This document shows, in pieces, positions 24,292 to 33,350 of a stretch of 64,000 nucleotides of DNA. The number at the start of each line of letters is the position of its first letter. Position 1 is the stretch's first letter. The DNA lies in contig CAYNEY010000003.1 in the NCBI GenBank assembly GCA_964396375.1, positions 106,526-170,525 of the forward strand. Direction: 5' to 3'. This stretch comes from FEN-1139 sp964396375. GTDB lineage: Bacteria; Myxococcota_A; Polyangia; Polyangiales; Polyangiaceae. The position numbers and the translations under genes were made by a program. The notes beneath the pieces were generated by a model. It searched no databases. It saw only the letters and a list, made by a program, of their open reading frames with translations, and was not told the DNA's origin.

Positions 24292-25522
24292 GCTCTTTCT
24301 CTGGCCCCCGCAGTGGGCCGTTGTCACAGCTCTTGGCTTCGGTCTGCCGGCATGCACTGAGTCCTCCCGCCCAGAGACGGTAGAACCCGGCGGGGCGGGA
24401 GCCAGTGGTGACACGGGATCGGAACCGGCTGGTCGGGGTGGGGTGGGGTCAGGCTCGGGGGGGAGCAGTTCGACCTCCTCGAAACGAGCCTGCGCGGAGG
24501 ATCTGGACTGTGCAGCGGGTGAAGGCTGCGCTTTTCTGGTGGGTGCGAGCCGTCGGGTGTGCCTGGCCCTTTGCGACGCTGAAGCCGATTGCGGTGCCGA
24601 GGCGCAATGTGTCTCCGACAGCTACGGTGCCCTGTACTGCGCAACCCGATGCGACGGCTCGGAGAACAGCTGTGGTGAAGGTGAGAGCTGTGCCACGGCA
24701 GGATACTGCGTTGCTGTTGGCAGCGGAGCAGAAGGGGAGGTCTGCGGCACTTCGGAGCAAGGATGTGGTGATGGCTTGATCTGCGTGTATCCCCCCTTGC
24801 TCATGGTCGGAGCTCCCCGCTGTGCACCGATCTGTCTCCTGGCAGCTGCTGCGGGTGAACCGGGGAGCTGTGAGCTTGGTACCTGCCATCCGGTTACTGA
24901 GGAACGTGGGGGATGCGTCGTGGCCTGTGACCCGTTCGCGACGGACCACACCTGCCCTGGAGGGCTCAGCTGCGATGCTGCTGTAACGCTCCAAGCCATC
25001 GACCAGACCACCCAGGTTGGGGTGTTCGGTGGGCAGTGCGCTGTGCCTGGGCCGAAGGTGGCTGGTGATGACTGTGAGCCTGGGCAATGCGGCAGGGAGC
25101 TCACCTGCGGTCGGGTGCTGAATGACTACGGCGTGAGCCGGATGAGCTGTGCCAACTTCTGCTCGGATCAGGCCCCCTGTGCTCGCGGAACCTGCGTTTC
25201 ATTCGGACTCTTCGGTGCCCCCGACCAGGCCAGCTTCGGAACCTGTCAGGAGGCGTGTCTAGTGGGGAGTGACGCGTGTGATGAAGGGAGCTGGTGTGCA
25301 CCGAGCTTGACCACGGCCGGGGCGGGGCTATGTGTCGAAAGAGGGGGTGGTCTGCTCGGGGATGCCTGCGCGTTCAGCGCGGACTGCGGAGCGGGACTGG
25401 CCTGCGATCTCAGCGTTGGAGCATGTGCCCTGATCTGCGATCCGAATGGTTCGGACTGCCCCTCTGGATCGAGCTGCACTCCAACGGGAGGGTGGGTCTA
25501 CGGAGTGTGTTCGGACTCCTGA
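24281..25522 (+). CDS. Cys-rich surface lipoprotein
   Basis: A 413-residue protein whose ATG at 24281 lies inside the last codons of the preceding gene (11-base overlap), implying translational coupling and a shared role. The lipobox is FGLPAC. A Gly/Ser linker is followed by at least eight modules built on patterns such as CAEDLDCAAGEGCAFL, CDAEADCGAEAQCV, CAFSADCGAGLACDL and CDPNGSDCPSGSSC. These Cys-rich cassettes, likely cross-linked by disulphides, are frequent in secreted proteins of predatory and sediment Myxococcota. No catalytic motif was seen. Its partner upstream carries related Cys modules. The 3' end overlaps the convergent queG by 25 bases. Confidence 0.75.
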   Translation: MRSRLFLWPPQWAVVTALGFGLPACTESSRPETVEPGGAGASGDTGSEPAGRGGVGSGSGGSSSTSSKRACAEDLDCAAGEGCAFLVGASRRVCLALCDAEADCGAEAQCVSDSYGALYCATRCDGSENSCGEGESCATAGYCVAVGSGAEGEVCGTSEQGCGDGLICVYPPLLMVGAPRCAPICLLAAAAGEPGSCELGTCHPVTEERGGCVVACDPFATDHTCPGGLSCDAAVTLQAIDQTTQVGVFGGQCAVPGPKVAGDDCEPGQCGRELTCGRVLNDYGVSRMSCANFCSDQAPCARGTCVSFGLFGAPDQASFGTCQEACLVGSDACDEGSWCAPSLTTAGAGLCVERGGGLLGDACAFSADCGAGLACDLSVGACALICDPNGSDCPSGSSCTPTGGWVYGVCSDS

Positions 25523-26652
25523 GGCTCGGAGAACCCCGCTAGCACAGAGTGAGCCAGTTCTCGAAGCCAAGCGATGGGGTGAGTGTTTGCGATTTCGTGC
25601 AGTGCTGCGCAGATGCCTGGCGTCGGGTGTCCCTGGCAGGCCAAGATGGCGTTTCTGACCAGCTGAGTGCGGTCGGTACGGCGTAGTGCGGTCCGCCGGG
25701 CGAGCTTTCGATAGTCGGCAGAGCTCAATCTGAGCCAGCGTTCCGGATCTACATGGGCGAGCGGCGGCCGGGGCGCAAATTCGGACAGTTCTGGCACCAC
25801 CGGACGGGCTCGGTCGAAGGGACAGACATCAAGGCACACATCGCAGCCGAAAACCCAACCCGAGCAGCCTTCTGCTAGATCGGGTGGGATGGGGCCCTGG
25901 TGCTCGATGGTCAGGTACGAGACGCAGCGGCGCGCGTCAAGGAGCCAGGGCCTTGGAAAGGCCCTGTTGGGGCAGGCGTCGAGGCAACGTGTGCAGGCTC
26001 CGCAGCGGGGGGCAAGAGGTGTAGTGGAACTGGCGAAGGGGAGATCGACGAGGAGAATCCCGAGCAAGACCCTTGGGCCATGCCCGGGCACGATCAGCAT
26101 CGTCGACTTTCCGATGAAGCCGAGACCAGCAAGGCGAGCTGCCTCCCTCTCGAGCAGCGGTGCGCTGTCGACGATCGGGCGGACCGTCACCGGATGTCCT
26201 GCGAAGTCGGCCAGTGCCTGGGAGAGCCTCTTCATCCGGCCGCGCAAAGCGATGTGGTAGTCGAGGCCGAGCGCGTAGGAGGCGACGCGGAGGCTACTGT
26301 CGTGAGCGTGGGCGGGATAGGGCATGGCGAGAACCACCATGCCCCGTGCATCCGGAAAGAGGAGAGCTGGGTCGTCTCGAGGGCCGAGTTCGGCCATGTA
26401 CCCCATCGCCCCATGGTGCCCCCCGTCAAGCCAACCTTGCAGTACACGCCCCACTTCGGCAAAACGCTCAGCGCTGAGGAACCCCACTGCCGCGAAGCCA
26501 AGTTCGTGGGCTCTCCGGACAATCGCGCTTTGGAGATCGAGTCCTGTCAGACCGGGAGATGCGGCCAGCGGGTCGAAGCGACTTGCGTTGTACGCATTTG
26601 GGGTTGAAGGATGCTCCCAATCGGGAAGAGACAAGGGGGGATGATGGTTCAT
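25498..26652 (-). CDS. queG: Epoxyqueuosine reductase QueG
   Basis: A 384-residue cobalamin- and iron-sulphur-dependent enzyme that makes the last step of queuosine synthesis in the tRNA wobble position. The N-terminal reductase domain includes GAMGYMAELGPRDDPALLFPDARGMVVLAMPY and RVASYALGLDYH. VDSAPLLEREAARLAGLGFIGKSTMLI is characteristic of the family. Two [4Fe-4S] clusters are indicated by CGACTRCLDACP and CDVCLDVCPF. A C-terminal HEAT-like helical segment with RRTALRRTDRTQLVRNAI follows. The first about 35 residues are an unusual Pro-rich extension, so an internal start is possible. No other queuosine gene is in the window. Confidence 0.93.
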   Translation of the reverse strand: MNHHPPLSLPDWEHPSTPNAYNASRFDPLAASPGLTGLDLQSAIVRRAHELGFAAVGFLSAERFAEVGRVLQGWLDGGHHGAMGYMAELGPRDDPALLFPDARGMVVLAMPYPAHAHDSSLRVASYALGLDYHIALRGRMKRLSQALADFAGHPVTVRPIVDSAPLLEREAARLAGLGFIGKSTMLIVPGHGPRVLLGILLVDLPFASSTTPLAPRCGACTRCLDACPNRAFPRPWLLDARRCVSYLTIEHQGPIPPDLAEGCSGWVFGCDVCLDVCPFDRARPVVPELSEFAPRPPLAHVDPERWLRLSSADYRKLARRTALRRTDRTQLVRNAILACQGHPTPGICAALHEIANTHPIAWLRELAHSVLAGFSEPQESEHTP

Positions 26653-26749
26653 GGCTCCGCTCGGGACCGACGGGCAGTCCCCGAGGAGGAAAATCCGTGG
26701 TAACTCCGGGCTCCGCGCCAGAGTGGCGTGGCACGAAGTCGGTGAGACA

Positions 26750-27733
26750 GTGATCGAGATAAGCGACCTCTACAAGTACTTTGGTGATCACCGGGCGATC
26801 GGGCCGATTACCACCACCATCGATGAGGGTCAGGTCGTAGGACTGCTCGGGCTGAACGGCGCAGGAAAGACTACCACCCTACGCATCTTGGCGTGCGACC
26901 TGCTTCCCACCAGCGGCACCGTTCGGATTGATGGCGTCGACGTGGTTGATGACCCCCACCGGGTGCGCTCGATGGTGGGGTATCTCCCCGAGACCCCGCC
27001 ACTCTACAACGAGATGAGGGTGGGTGAGTACCTTCGCTTCGCGGCTCGGTTGCGCGGTCTCGATGGAAAGACGGCCGAGATCCGGGTTGCCGAAGTGGTC
27101 GAACAGGTGGAGCTGGCTCGGGTCGTCTCCGATCCGATCGCCACCTTGTCCCACGGTTTCCGACAACGCATTGGGATCGCGCAGGCCATTGTCCATCGGC
27201 CACGCCTGGTGGTTCTCGACGAGCCGATAAGTGGTCTCGATCCGGTACAGATCGTGGAGATGAGGCGGCTGGTACAGAACCTTCGAGAGCGTCACACGGT
27301 GGTTATTTCGAGCCATATCCTCTCGGAGATCAGCGAGACCTGCGATCGAATTCTGATGGTGGGCCGTGGCACCATTGTCGCATCGGGTACCGAGCAGGAG
27401 CTCGCCGAGCGCTTCGCAGAGGGAGTCGTGATCGAAATCAGCCTGACTGGCAGCCTCCCGATACCCGAGCTGAAGGCAATCCTGTCCGCGCATCCGGAGG
27501 TGGTGAGTGTCGAGAGTGTGAAGGCTCGAGAGAGCGGGATAGACACGATGAGCTTCTCGATCCTCGCGCGCTCAGACTGTCGGGCCAACTTGGCGAGGCT
27601 CATCCTCGAGAAGGGATTGGGACTGCTCGAGTTGCGTCGAGGGGAGCGCGAACTCGAAAACATCTTCCTGCAGCTCCTCGATGGGGAGCGTCACCCGCGG
27701 TCGGTGCTGCCGGTCGAGGAGACCCAATCATGA
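26750..27733 (+). CDS. ABC transporter ATP-binding protein, GldA-like
   Basis: A 327-residue ATPase. The GTG at 26750 (VIEISDLYKYFGDHRAIG) is chosen because homologous sequence begins there. Motifs are Walker A GLNGAGKTTTL, Q-loop VGYLPETPPLYNEM, signature LSHGFRQRIGIAQAI, Walker B LVVLDEP and the switch His in VISSHILSEI. It carries the long C-terminal domain typical of ABC-2 exporters of the GldA/NosF/CcmA type. It is the first gene of a four-gene operon with a permease, a GldG-like protein and a DUF4340 protein, all overlapping. In Bacteroidetes GldA/F/G are needed for gliding; in Myxococcota the role is not established. Confidence 0.9.
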   Translation: MIEISDLYKYFGDHRAIGPITTTIDEGQVVGLLGLNGAGKTTTLRILACDLLPTSGTVRIDGVDVVDDPHRVRSMVGYLPETPPLYNEMRVGEYLRFAARLRGLDGKTAEIRVAEVVEQVELARVVSDPIATLSHGFRQRIGIAQAIVHRPRLVVLDEPISGLDPVQIVEMRRLVQNLRERHTVVISSHILSEISETCDRILMVGRGTIVASGTEQELAERFAEGVVIEISLTGSLPIPELKAILSAHPEVVSVESVKARESGIDTMSFSILARSDCRANLARLILEKGLGLLELRRGERELENIFLQLLDGERHPRSVLPVEETQS

Positions 27734-28452
27734 GACTGACCTGGCTCTTGTTTCGTCGCGAGTTCACGGCGACGCTCCGATCGCCGCTCGGGGCGATCGT
27801 GATCGCCGGAGCGCTGTTGGTCGAGGGGATGTTATTTTACTACTCGGCGCTGGCCGAGAAGCTCCTCTCTGCAGAGGTGCTCGAGCGGTTCTTCTTCAAC
27901 GCCAGCGGCGTGACGATGATCGCTGCCGTTGCACTCAGTATGCGACTGGTGTCGGAGGAGCGCCAGACTGGCACCATGACGCTCCTGATGACCGCACCGA
28001 TCCGCGAGTGGGAGATTGTTCTTGGTAAGTTCCTGTCAGCCTTGGCCTTGTTGCTCGGGATTATCCTCTTGTCTTTGTACATGCCGGCACTAGTTCTGGT
28101 AAATGGCAGGGTAAGTGTCGGTCACATCTTGGTTGGCACGCTGGGGCTGTCGCTTCTCGGAGCCTCGGTGCTCGCCATTGGCCTGTTTGCGTCTGCGCTG
28201 GCCCGCTCGCAGGTGGTAGCAGTACTGCTGGCGGCGGTGTTGACCGGAACCTTTTTGCTCGCTTGGTTGCTGGCTCGCGCCACCGAGCCACCCATCAAGC
28301 AGTTTTTGGCAGGTCTTGCCTTGCACCATGAGAATTTCCGACCATTCATGACTGGAACCCTGCCGCTTGGGAGCACCGCGTACTACCTCGGGCTCACCTA
28401 CCTCTTCCTCTTGGCGGCCAAGAAGACCTTGGAGGCACGGCGATGGAGCTAG
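27730..28452 (+). CDS. ABC-2 type permease, GldF-like
   Basis: A 240-residue integral membrane protein with six predicted helices. The first is SPLGAIVIAGALLVEGMLFY, and others include FLSALALLLGIILLSLYMPA and VVAVLLAAVLTGTFLLAWLL. SEERQTGTMTLLMTAPIREWEIVLGK is the conserved cytoplasmic coupling-helix region of ABC-2/GldF permeases. It overlaps the ATPase gene by ATGA and the next gene by ten bases. It should form the channel with the 26750 ATPase. Confidence 0.9.
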   Translation: MRLTWLLFRREFTATLRSPLGAIVIAGALLVEGMLFYYSALAEKLLSAEVLERFFFNASGVTMIAAVALSMRLVSEERQTGTMTLLMTAPIREWEIVLGKFLSALALLLGIILLSLYMPALVLVNGRVSVGHILVGTLGLSLLGASVLAIGLFASALARSQVVAVLLAAVLTGTFLLAWLLARATEPPIKQFLAGLALHHENFRPFMTGTLPLGSTAYYLGLTYLFLLAAKKTLEARRWS

Positions 28453-30431
28453 AGGCTGGATTGGCAGAACCTGGACAGCCCAAGACTGTCCTCGAACCAC
28501 CCCGCGCCCGGTTCGTGGGTCTTCGAGGCTGGCTTGGTTGGTCCTACTTGGCCGGGACCCTCCTGCTCCTCGTGGCGGAGCGTGCGCTTGTCACCCTCGA
28601 CACTCCGCGCCTCCTTTTGGCCACAGTGAGCGGGCTTCTGATGGTAGCGGCGACTCTTCTGCGACTCTGGTTTGGGTTTCGGGAGTCGGAACCTGAACGA
28701 CGACGGATCGAGCTTGGGCTCGCCACTGCCCAGCTGATCGGGATCCTCGCGATCGCGTTGGGCGTCTATCTCGGAAGGACTCCGTCCGCTGATCTGTCCC
28801 TCGATCTTGGGGGAAAGTGGGATGAGCTTTTTGCTTCGGCTCTGACGCTTGGGTGGCTCCTTGTCACCCTGTTGGCGCTCCTGCCTTTGGTCTTTGCCGA
28901 ATTTGCACTTCTTCCGATGCGCCACGCGCGCCACCCTGAGAGCCGACGGATCCGCTTCGCTGCCTCGTCCGGGTTGATTATTGGGCTTGGGATTGGTTAC
29001 GTGGGATTGTTTGTGTACGTGGCGTCCGAGCAGGGGGTGGCGGCGGATTTCGCCTACTTCAAGACCGCGAAACCAAGCGAGTCGACCCGGGCGATTGCTC
29101 GCGGAATTGCCCAGCCCGTACGCGTGGTGGTGGTGTTCCCTGAAGTCAACGAGGTAAAAAACGAGGTAGCAGGCTACCTCCGGCCTTTGCTGCGAGAGAG
29201 CACCAAGCTCAGCGTCGAGTATGTGGACCGCCTGTTACAACCCGCGATCGCGCGGGAGCTGCGGGTGGCTCAGGACGGAGTGGTCGTGCTAGCGCGGGGT
29301 GAGGCTCGGCAGGTTCTGACCATTGGTGCCGAGATGAAGTCGGCGCGTTCGGTGCTGCGTCGACTTGACCAGGAGTTTCAGAAGCACCTGAACAAGATCT
29401 CACGCGATCCTCGGGTAGTCTATCTGACGATTGGCCACGGCGAAATCAACGACAACAAGTTGATGGGTGACACGGCCAAGAAGCGTCAGGCGCGCGTGTT
29501 GCAGAAGTGGCTAGAGACGCAGAACTACCAACTTCAGAATCTGGGTCTAGCTGATGGTTTGTCGCACAGCGTGCCGAACAATGCTGCGCTGGTGATGGTG
29601 CTTGGCCCGCGTGAGCCTTTCACGGCTGAGGAGCTGGGTTCGTTGTCGCGCTACCTCGAGGGAGGCGGCAAGCTGTTCTTGGCACTCGATCCAGAAGCTG
29701 CTGTGTCCACCCCCAGTCCTGCGCTTTCGGTAACCGGAGGGGGGTCCGTGATGCCTCCCTCCGGCGCCAATCTGGCCGAGCTGGCGGCGATGGTTGGTCT
29801 CTCCTTCGATCCAGCGCTTCGAGCCAACGAGCGCTCCTTTGTACAGCGGCAGTTTGACAAGTCCGACCGAACGCAGCTGGTCACCAGTCGCTTCTCTTCC
29901 CACGCATCGGTCTCGACGCTCAGTCGAAAATCCGGCTACGTGGTGTTGTTTGGAGCCGGTGGGCTGAACAAGCTCGATCCCGAGGACAAATCGGTTGATT
30001 TCGTGGTTCGGAGCATGGCCAAGACCTTCGTCGATCAGAATGGCAACTTCGAGAAGGAGGAATCCGAATCCATGGGAGACTCGAATTTCGCGGCGGCGGT
30101 GACGCACAAGTCGAATGTCGCCCCGGATGCGCAGGCCAAGGTGGTTTCCGAGGGACGCGCTTTCGTTCTGAGTGACGCCGACGCGCTCACCGACTTGGTG
30201 ATGGAGAATGTGCCTGCAAACCGGTTCTTCTTGTTGGACGCAGTTCGCTGGCTGGGAGGCGACGAGAGCGTGGCAGGTGAGGTGTCGAGCGAGGAAGATG
30301 TGCGTATCGAGCACACGAAGGACAAGGACATTGTGTGGTTCTACGCCTTGATTCTCGGTGTTCCGCTGACCGTGTTCAGCCTCGGCCTCCTCGGAGCGCG
30401 TCGAGCGCGCAAGAAGGGACAGAGGGCATGA
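28443..30431 (+). CDS. GldG-like ABC auxiliary membrane protein
   Basis: A 662-residue protein. The N-terminal about 190 residues hold at least four membrane helices (WSYLAGTLLLLVAERAL, LLLATVSGLLMVAATLL, LATAQLIGILAIALGVYL, LTLGWLLVTLLALLPLVF). A further helix precedes a large periplasmic domain (about 215-620) with VRVVVVFPEVNEVKNEVAGYLRPLL, VVYLTIGHGEIN, GTLLL-like GGGKLFLALDPEA and FVLSDADALTDLVMEN. A final helix follows (VWFYALILGVPLTVFSLGLL) with a basic C-terminus. This is the layout of GldG/DUF4350-type components associated with GldA/F. It is translationally coupled on both sides. Confidence 0.82.
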   Translation: MELEAGLAEPGQPKTVLEPPRARFVGLRGWLGWSYLAGTLLLLVAERALVTLDTPRLLLATVSGLLMVAATLLRLWFGFRESEPERRRIELGLATAQLIGILAIALGVYLGRTPSADLSLDLGGKWDELFASALTLGWLLVTLLALLPLVFAEFALLPMRHARHPESRRIRFAASSGLIIGLGIGYVGLFVYVASEQGVAADFAYFKTAKPSESTRAIARGIAQPVRVVVVFPEVNEVKNEVAGYLRPLLRESTKLSVEYVDRLLQPAIARELRVAQDGVVVLARGEARQVLTIGAEMKSARSVLRRLDQEFQKHLNKISRDPRVVYLTIGHGEINDNKLMGDTAKKRQARVLQKWLETQNYQLQNLGLADGLSHSVPNNAALVMVLGPREPFTAEELGSLSRYLEGGGKLFLALDPEAAVSTPSPALSVTGGGSVMPPSGANLAELAAMVGLSFDPALRANERSFVQRQFDKSDRTQLVTSRFSSHASVSTLSRKSGYVVLFGAGGLNKLDPEDKSVDFVVRSMAKTFVDQNGNFEKEESESMGDSNFAAAVTHKSNVAPDAQAKVVSEGRAFVLSDADALTDLVMENVPANRFFLLDAVRWLGGDESVAGEVSSEEDVRIEHTKDKDIVWFYALILGVPLTVFSLGLLGARRARKKGQRA

Positions 30432-31435
30432 GGGCGAGAACGGGTGTTTGGATCCACACTGCGGTGTTTGTTGCAGCGGTCGGTCTGGCTGTCTACATGG
30501 AGAGTCGTCCCGAGGAGCTCCCTGGCACTGGTCGCGCCGTGGCAGAGGAGTTGTGGGGCGGAAGCCGAGACAAACTCGAGTCGGTTCATTTCGAATCCGA
30601 AGAACTCAAGGTCGATATCGTGCCGCGTCGCGACAAGACCGGTGCCTACTACTTGGTGACTACCGAGAAGCCTGCCCAGGTGTTGGCTGACGCAGACGCG
30701 GGAACCAGCCAGCCTGAGGGGCCACAGGTCAAGCGCTTCGTGTCCGTGGATCAGGCGGAAGTTTTGACCAGCGCACTGATGCCATTCGTGGCAAGCCGAA
30801 AACTCGGACGTATCGAGGAGAAAAGGCTCGGCGATTTCGGCCTCGATAAGCCTTCGGGTCATCTCAAGGTGACGGTGGCCGGAAAGGTGCACGAGGTCAC
30901 GGTAGGCTCGCTGACGCCAGGCAGCGATGACTACTACGTCCGGCAGCCTAGTACGGGCCAGGTGTATACTTTCTCATCCGAACAGCTCAACCGGTTGAAG
31001 TTCGCTGACAATCGCCTACTTGAGCGTGATCTCCATGGCTTTCGCGTCGACGAAGTGAAGGGGGTGCGCATCACCGTGGACGCGAACATGCGTGCATTGG
31101 TAGCACTCGAGGGGAAGACTGATGCCTGGGCTGATCCGGCGACTCCGACGACCGTCGACGAGACTGCAGGCAACTTCCTTTCCAAGCTCGCTCGACTTCG
31201 GCCAATGGGCTATGTCGAACAGCTCGATGGGCTCGGACCAGCCATTTTCTCAGTCGACTATCTGGATCGCGCGGGAGCCGCTCTCGGCCGAACCGATTTG
31301 TTTCGTCACGGCGAGGGGGGCGAAGCCAAGTACTTTGCCCGCACCGAACGCAGCCGTTGGTTCGCAGAGGTTCAGAAGAGCACAGCTGAGCAGCTAACTC
31401 TGGATAGCAGAAGCGTGTCGTCCCCGCCCCGTTGA
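30428..31435 (+). CDS. DUF4340 domain membrane-anchored protein
   Basis: A 335-residue protein starting at the ATG that overlaps the GldG-like stop (ATGA). One N-terminal helix (GVWIHTAVFVAAVGLAVYM) is followed by a periplasmic domain with repeated units. The central repeat RKLGRIEEKRLGDFGLDKPSGHLKVTV and VGSLTPGSDDYYVRQPSTGQVYTF matches DUF4340, in which such glycine-leucine-proline turns recur. DUF4340 proteins are regularly the fourth member of Gld-like ABC operons, so a structural or substrate-linked role in that exporter is inferred. The C-terminal 25 residues look unordered. Confidence 0.82.
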   Translation: MRARTGVWIHTAVFVAAVGLAVYMESRPEELPGTGRAVAEELWGGSRDKLESVHFESEELKVDIVPRRDKTGAYYLVTTEKPAQVLADADAGTSQPEGPQVKRFVSVDQAEVLTSALMPFVASRKLGRIEEKRLGDFGLDKPSGHLKVTVAGKVHEVTVGSLTPGSDDYYVRQPSTGQVYTFSSEQLNRLKFADNRLLERDLHGFRVDEVKGVRITVDANMRALVALEGKTDAWADPATPTTVDETAGNFLSKLARLRPMGYVEQLDGLGPAIFSVDYLDRAGAALGRTDLFRHGEGGEAKYFARTERSRWFAEVQKSTAEQLTLDSRSVSSPPR

Positions 31436-31602
31436 GCGACCGCGGAGCCCTCCAGTTCACCCTTGGTGGTGGTCGACGCACCGACGTCAGGCGTGGGCCT
31501 CCCGTTGGCAAGATTCAGACGACGTGCCGTCGCCGCCGTCGGGGAGATGGCCCCGCGAAGGCGGGCAGCCATCACCAGGTTGAAGCGCGCAGACAAGGCA
31601 GG

Positions 31603-32967
31603 CTAGGGCTTCTGAGCCGGCCCGACCGGACCATTGGCGATCCGACCGCTTTCGAGCTTATTACCGCCGTAGGGACGAATGCTTGGCACTTTGGCGAAGC
31701 TTGCGCGGTAGAGTTCTTTCATCTCCGCCAATTTCTCGGGTTCGCGCTTCGCGAGATCCTCTTTCTCACCGGGATCATTCTTGAGATTGAAGAGCAAGAA
31801 GGCGGCGTCGTGTCCGCGCACCAGAAGCTTGTAGTCACCCGCGATAACCGCTCGGCGCTGGGGGTTGTTGGTATCCTCGGTGAGCTCGAGAAGGATGGGT
31901 TCTCGAGAGCCGGGTGGCTCTCGGCCTTGCACCTCGGGCAGGAAGCTCTTGCCGAGTGAGCCAGGGAGTGGTTCGAGCCCTAGGAGATCGAAAATGGTGG
32001 GTCCGAGATCGACGAGTGAGCGTCGCTCCTTGATCCTTGCCGGCTTTGCTTCGGGATACCAGATCATGAGCGGTACACGTACCAGGTTCTCCCACAACTC
32101 GAAGGCGTGTCGGTACTGACCGTGTTCGCCGAAGGCCTCTCCGTGATCTCCGGTGACGATGATCGCAGTCTGCTTTCCAAAAGGTTGAGCCTTGATCCAA
32201 TCGATGAGGCGGCCCACGTGCAGATCCGTGTACCAGATCTCGGAGTCGTATCGGTCGCGGTTCTTGTTCCCAAAATCTGGCGCCTCGGCGTGCTTGATGT
32301 AGACGTCATGGGGATCACCGAAGTGACCCCAGGCGAAGAACTGTTGACTGGTGTTCTTGGTGTCAGAAAGCAACTTCTGGCCAAGAGCCAACATCTTGTC
32401 CGAGGTGACATGGTTGCATGTCTGCGGATCGAAGGTGAGCCCTGGGACCAATTCCCATACGTCAAACCCCTGATCGAGGCCCTTCCCCCGACCGAAGTAC
32501 ATGTGGGAGAACCAGCCGATGGTGCGGATCTGCTTTTCCGTGAGTATCTCTGGAAAGAAAAGGTTCGATTTCGGATAACTGGTGAAGAAGACTCCACTCC
32601 GATACAGGGTGGACGCGAGGCGACCACTCAACCAGGCCACCACTGACTGGGCGGTGTAGCTGGAAGGGGAATATGCGTTCTCATAGACAACCGACTCCTC
32701 AGCGAGTTTCGTAAGGTTTGGTGCGATGGCCCTTGGGTATCCCATCCAGGGCATGTCTGCGCGCATCGCATCGATGCTGAGCAACACCACATTGAGTGGC
32801 TTGGGTTGTTCGGCGGGGGCGGGGGCCGCGCTGACACTCGCCGGAGCGGTGTGAGGGAGACTAAGAGCGCTGCTGGAGCTGCTTACGCTGGGTGCCGAGT
32901 TGGAGGAGCGCTCGCAACCCAAGGCCAACAGAGGAGTGAAGACGAGCAATGAGACAAACCGACTCAT
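31603..32967 (-). CDS. Sulfatase-family lipoprotein with Thr at the nucleophile position
   Basis: A 454-residue protein of the alkaline-phosphatase superfamily. The signal ends at lipobox LALGC, followed by a Ser/Ala/Pro linker to about residue 57. Metal-site motifs are LLSIDAMRAD (D66) and VTGDHGEAFGEHG. In place of the Cys-x-Pro-x-Arg used for formylglycine, the nucleophile region reads YSPSSYTAQSVVAWLSGR, leaving Thr105 or a nearby Ser. Thr nucleophiles are known in phosphoethanolamine and lipoteichoic transferases of this superfamily, so it may be a phosphotransferase or phosphodiesterase rather than a sulfatase. It probably acts at the cell surface. It is followed by a 167-bp convergent gap (31436-31602) with no clear terminator. 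Confidence 0.82.
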   Translation of the reverse strand: MSRFVSLLVFTPLLALGCERSSNSAPSVSSSSSALSLPHTAPASVSAAPAPAEQPKPLNVVLLSIDAMRADMPWMGYPRAIAPNLTKLAEESVVYENAYSPSSYTAQSVVAWLSGRLASTLYRSGVFFTSYPKSNLFFPEILTEKQIRTIGWFSHMYFGRGKGLDQGFDVWELVPGLTFDPQTCNHVTSDKMLALGQKLLSDTKNTSQQFFAWGHFGDPHDVYIKHAEAPDFGNKNRDRYDSEIWYTDLHVGRLIDWIKAQPFGKQTAIIVTGDHGEAFGEHGQYRHAFELWENLVRVPLMIWYPEAKPARIKERRSLVDLGPTIFDLLGLEPLPGSLGKSFLPEVQGREPPGSREPILLELTEDTNNPQRRAVIAGDYKLLVRGHDAAFLLFNLKNDPGEKEDLAKREPEKLAEMKELYRASFAKVPSIRPYGGNKLESGRIANGPVGPAQKP

Positions 32968-33077
32968 GAAGCAAGGCGTAGCGCACTTCGTCGCAGCCGC
33001 ACCAGAAAGCGGACGCCTGGGGTTGAGCCATCAAGGGGTGCTCTCGGGTGGGGGGGCGCCACTTGGGCTTCAGAGGG

Positions 33078-33350
33078 TCAGTCGGGCTCGCCGATCTCGG
33101 CCTCGAGCGCGTCAAGCTCGGCCTCGAGGTTCTCCGCCGTCACCATTTCGCGTGCCCGCTCCAGGTAGTCATCCTCGACCAGACCCAGTGTGTCCGCGTC
33201 TGACTCGTTCGAAGCGATAGGGGCTGGGAGCACACTCGGCGTGGAGGCAGGCACAGCGCTCACTTCTGGCGCTGTGGCCTTTGGTTCGGTGGAGCAGGCG
33301 GCGAGCGACACCAGAACCGCGAGCGGCCAAGCTGTGAGACGGAGGCTCAT
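33078..33350 (-). CDS. Small acidic lipoprotein
   Basis: A 90-residue protein. MSLRLTAWPLAVLVSLAAC is a clean lipoprotein signal. The mature part is a Pro/Ala/Ser linker and an acidic helix with LERAREMVTAENLEAELDALEAEIG. The start overlaps the stop of the upstream basic protein gene by four bases. The acidic helix here and the Arg-rich helix in its partner suggest, as inference, that the two could interact. No family was recognised. Confidence 0.7.
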   Translation of the reverse strand: MSLRLTAWPLAVLVSLAACSTEPKATAPEVSAVPASTPSVLPAPIASNESDADTLGLVEDDYLERAREMVTAENLEAELDALEAEIGEPD

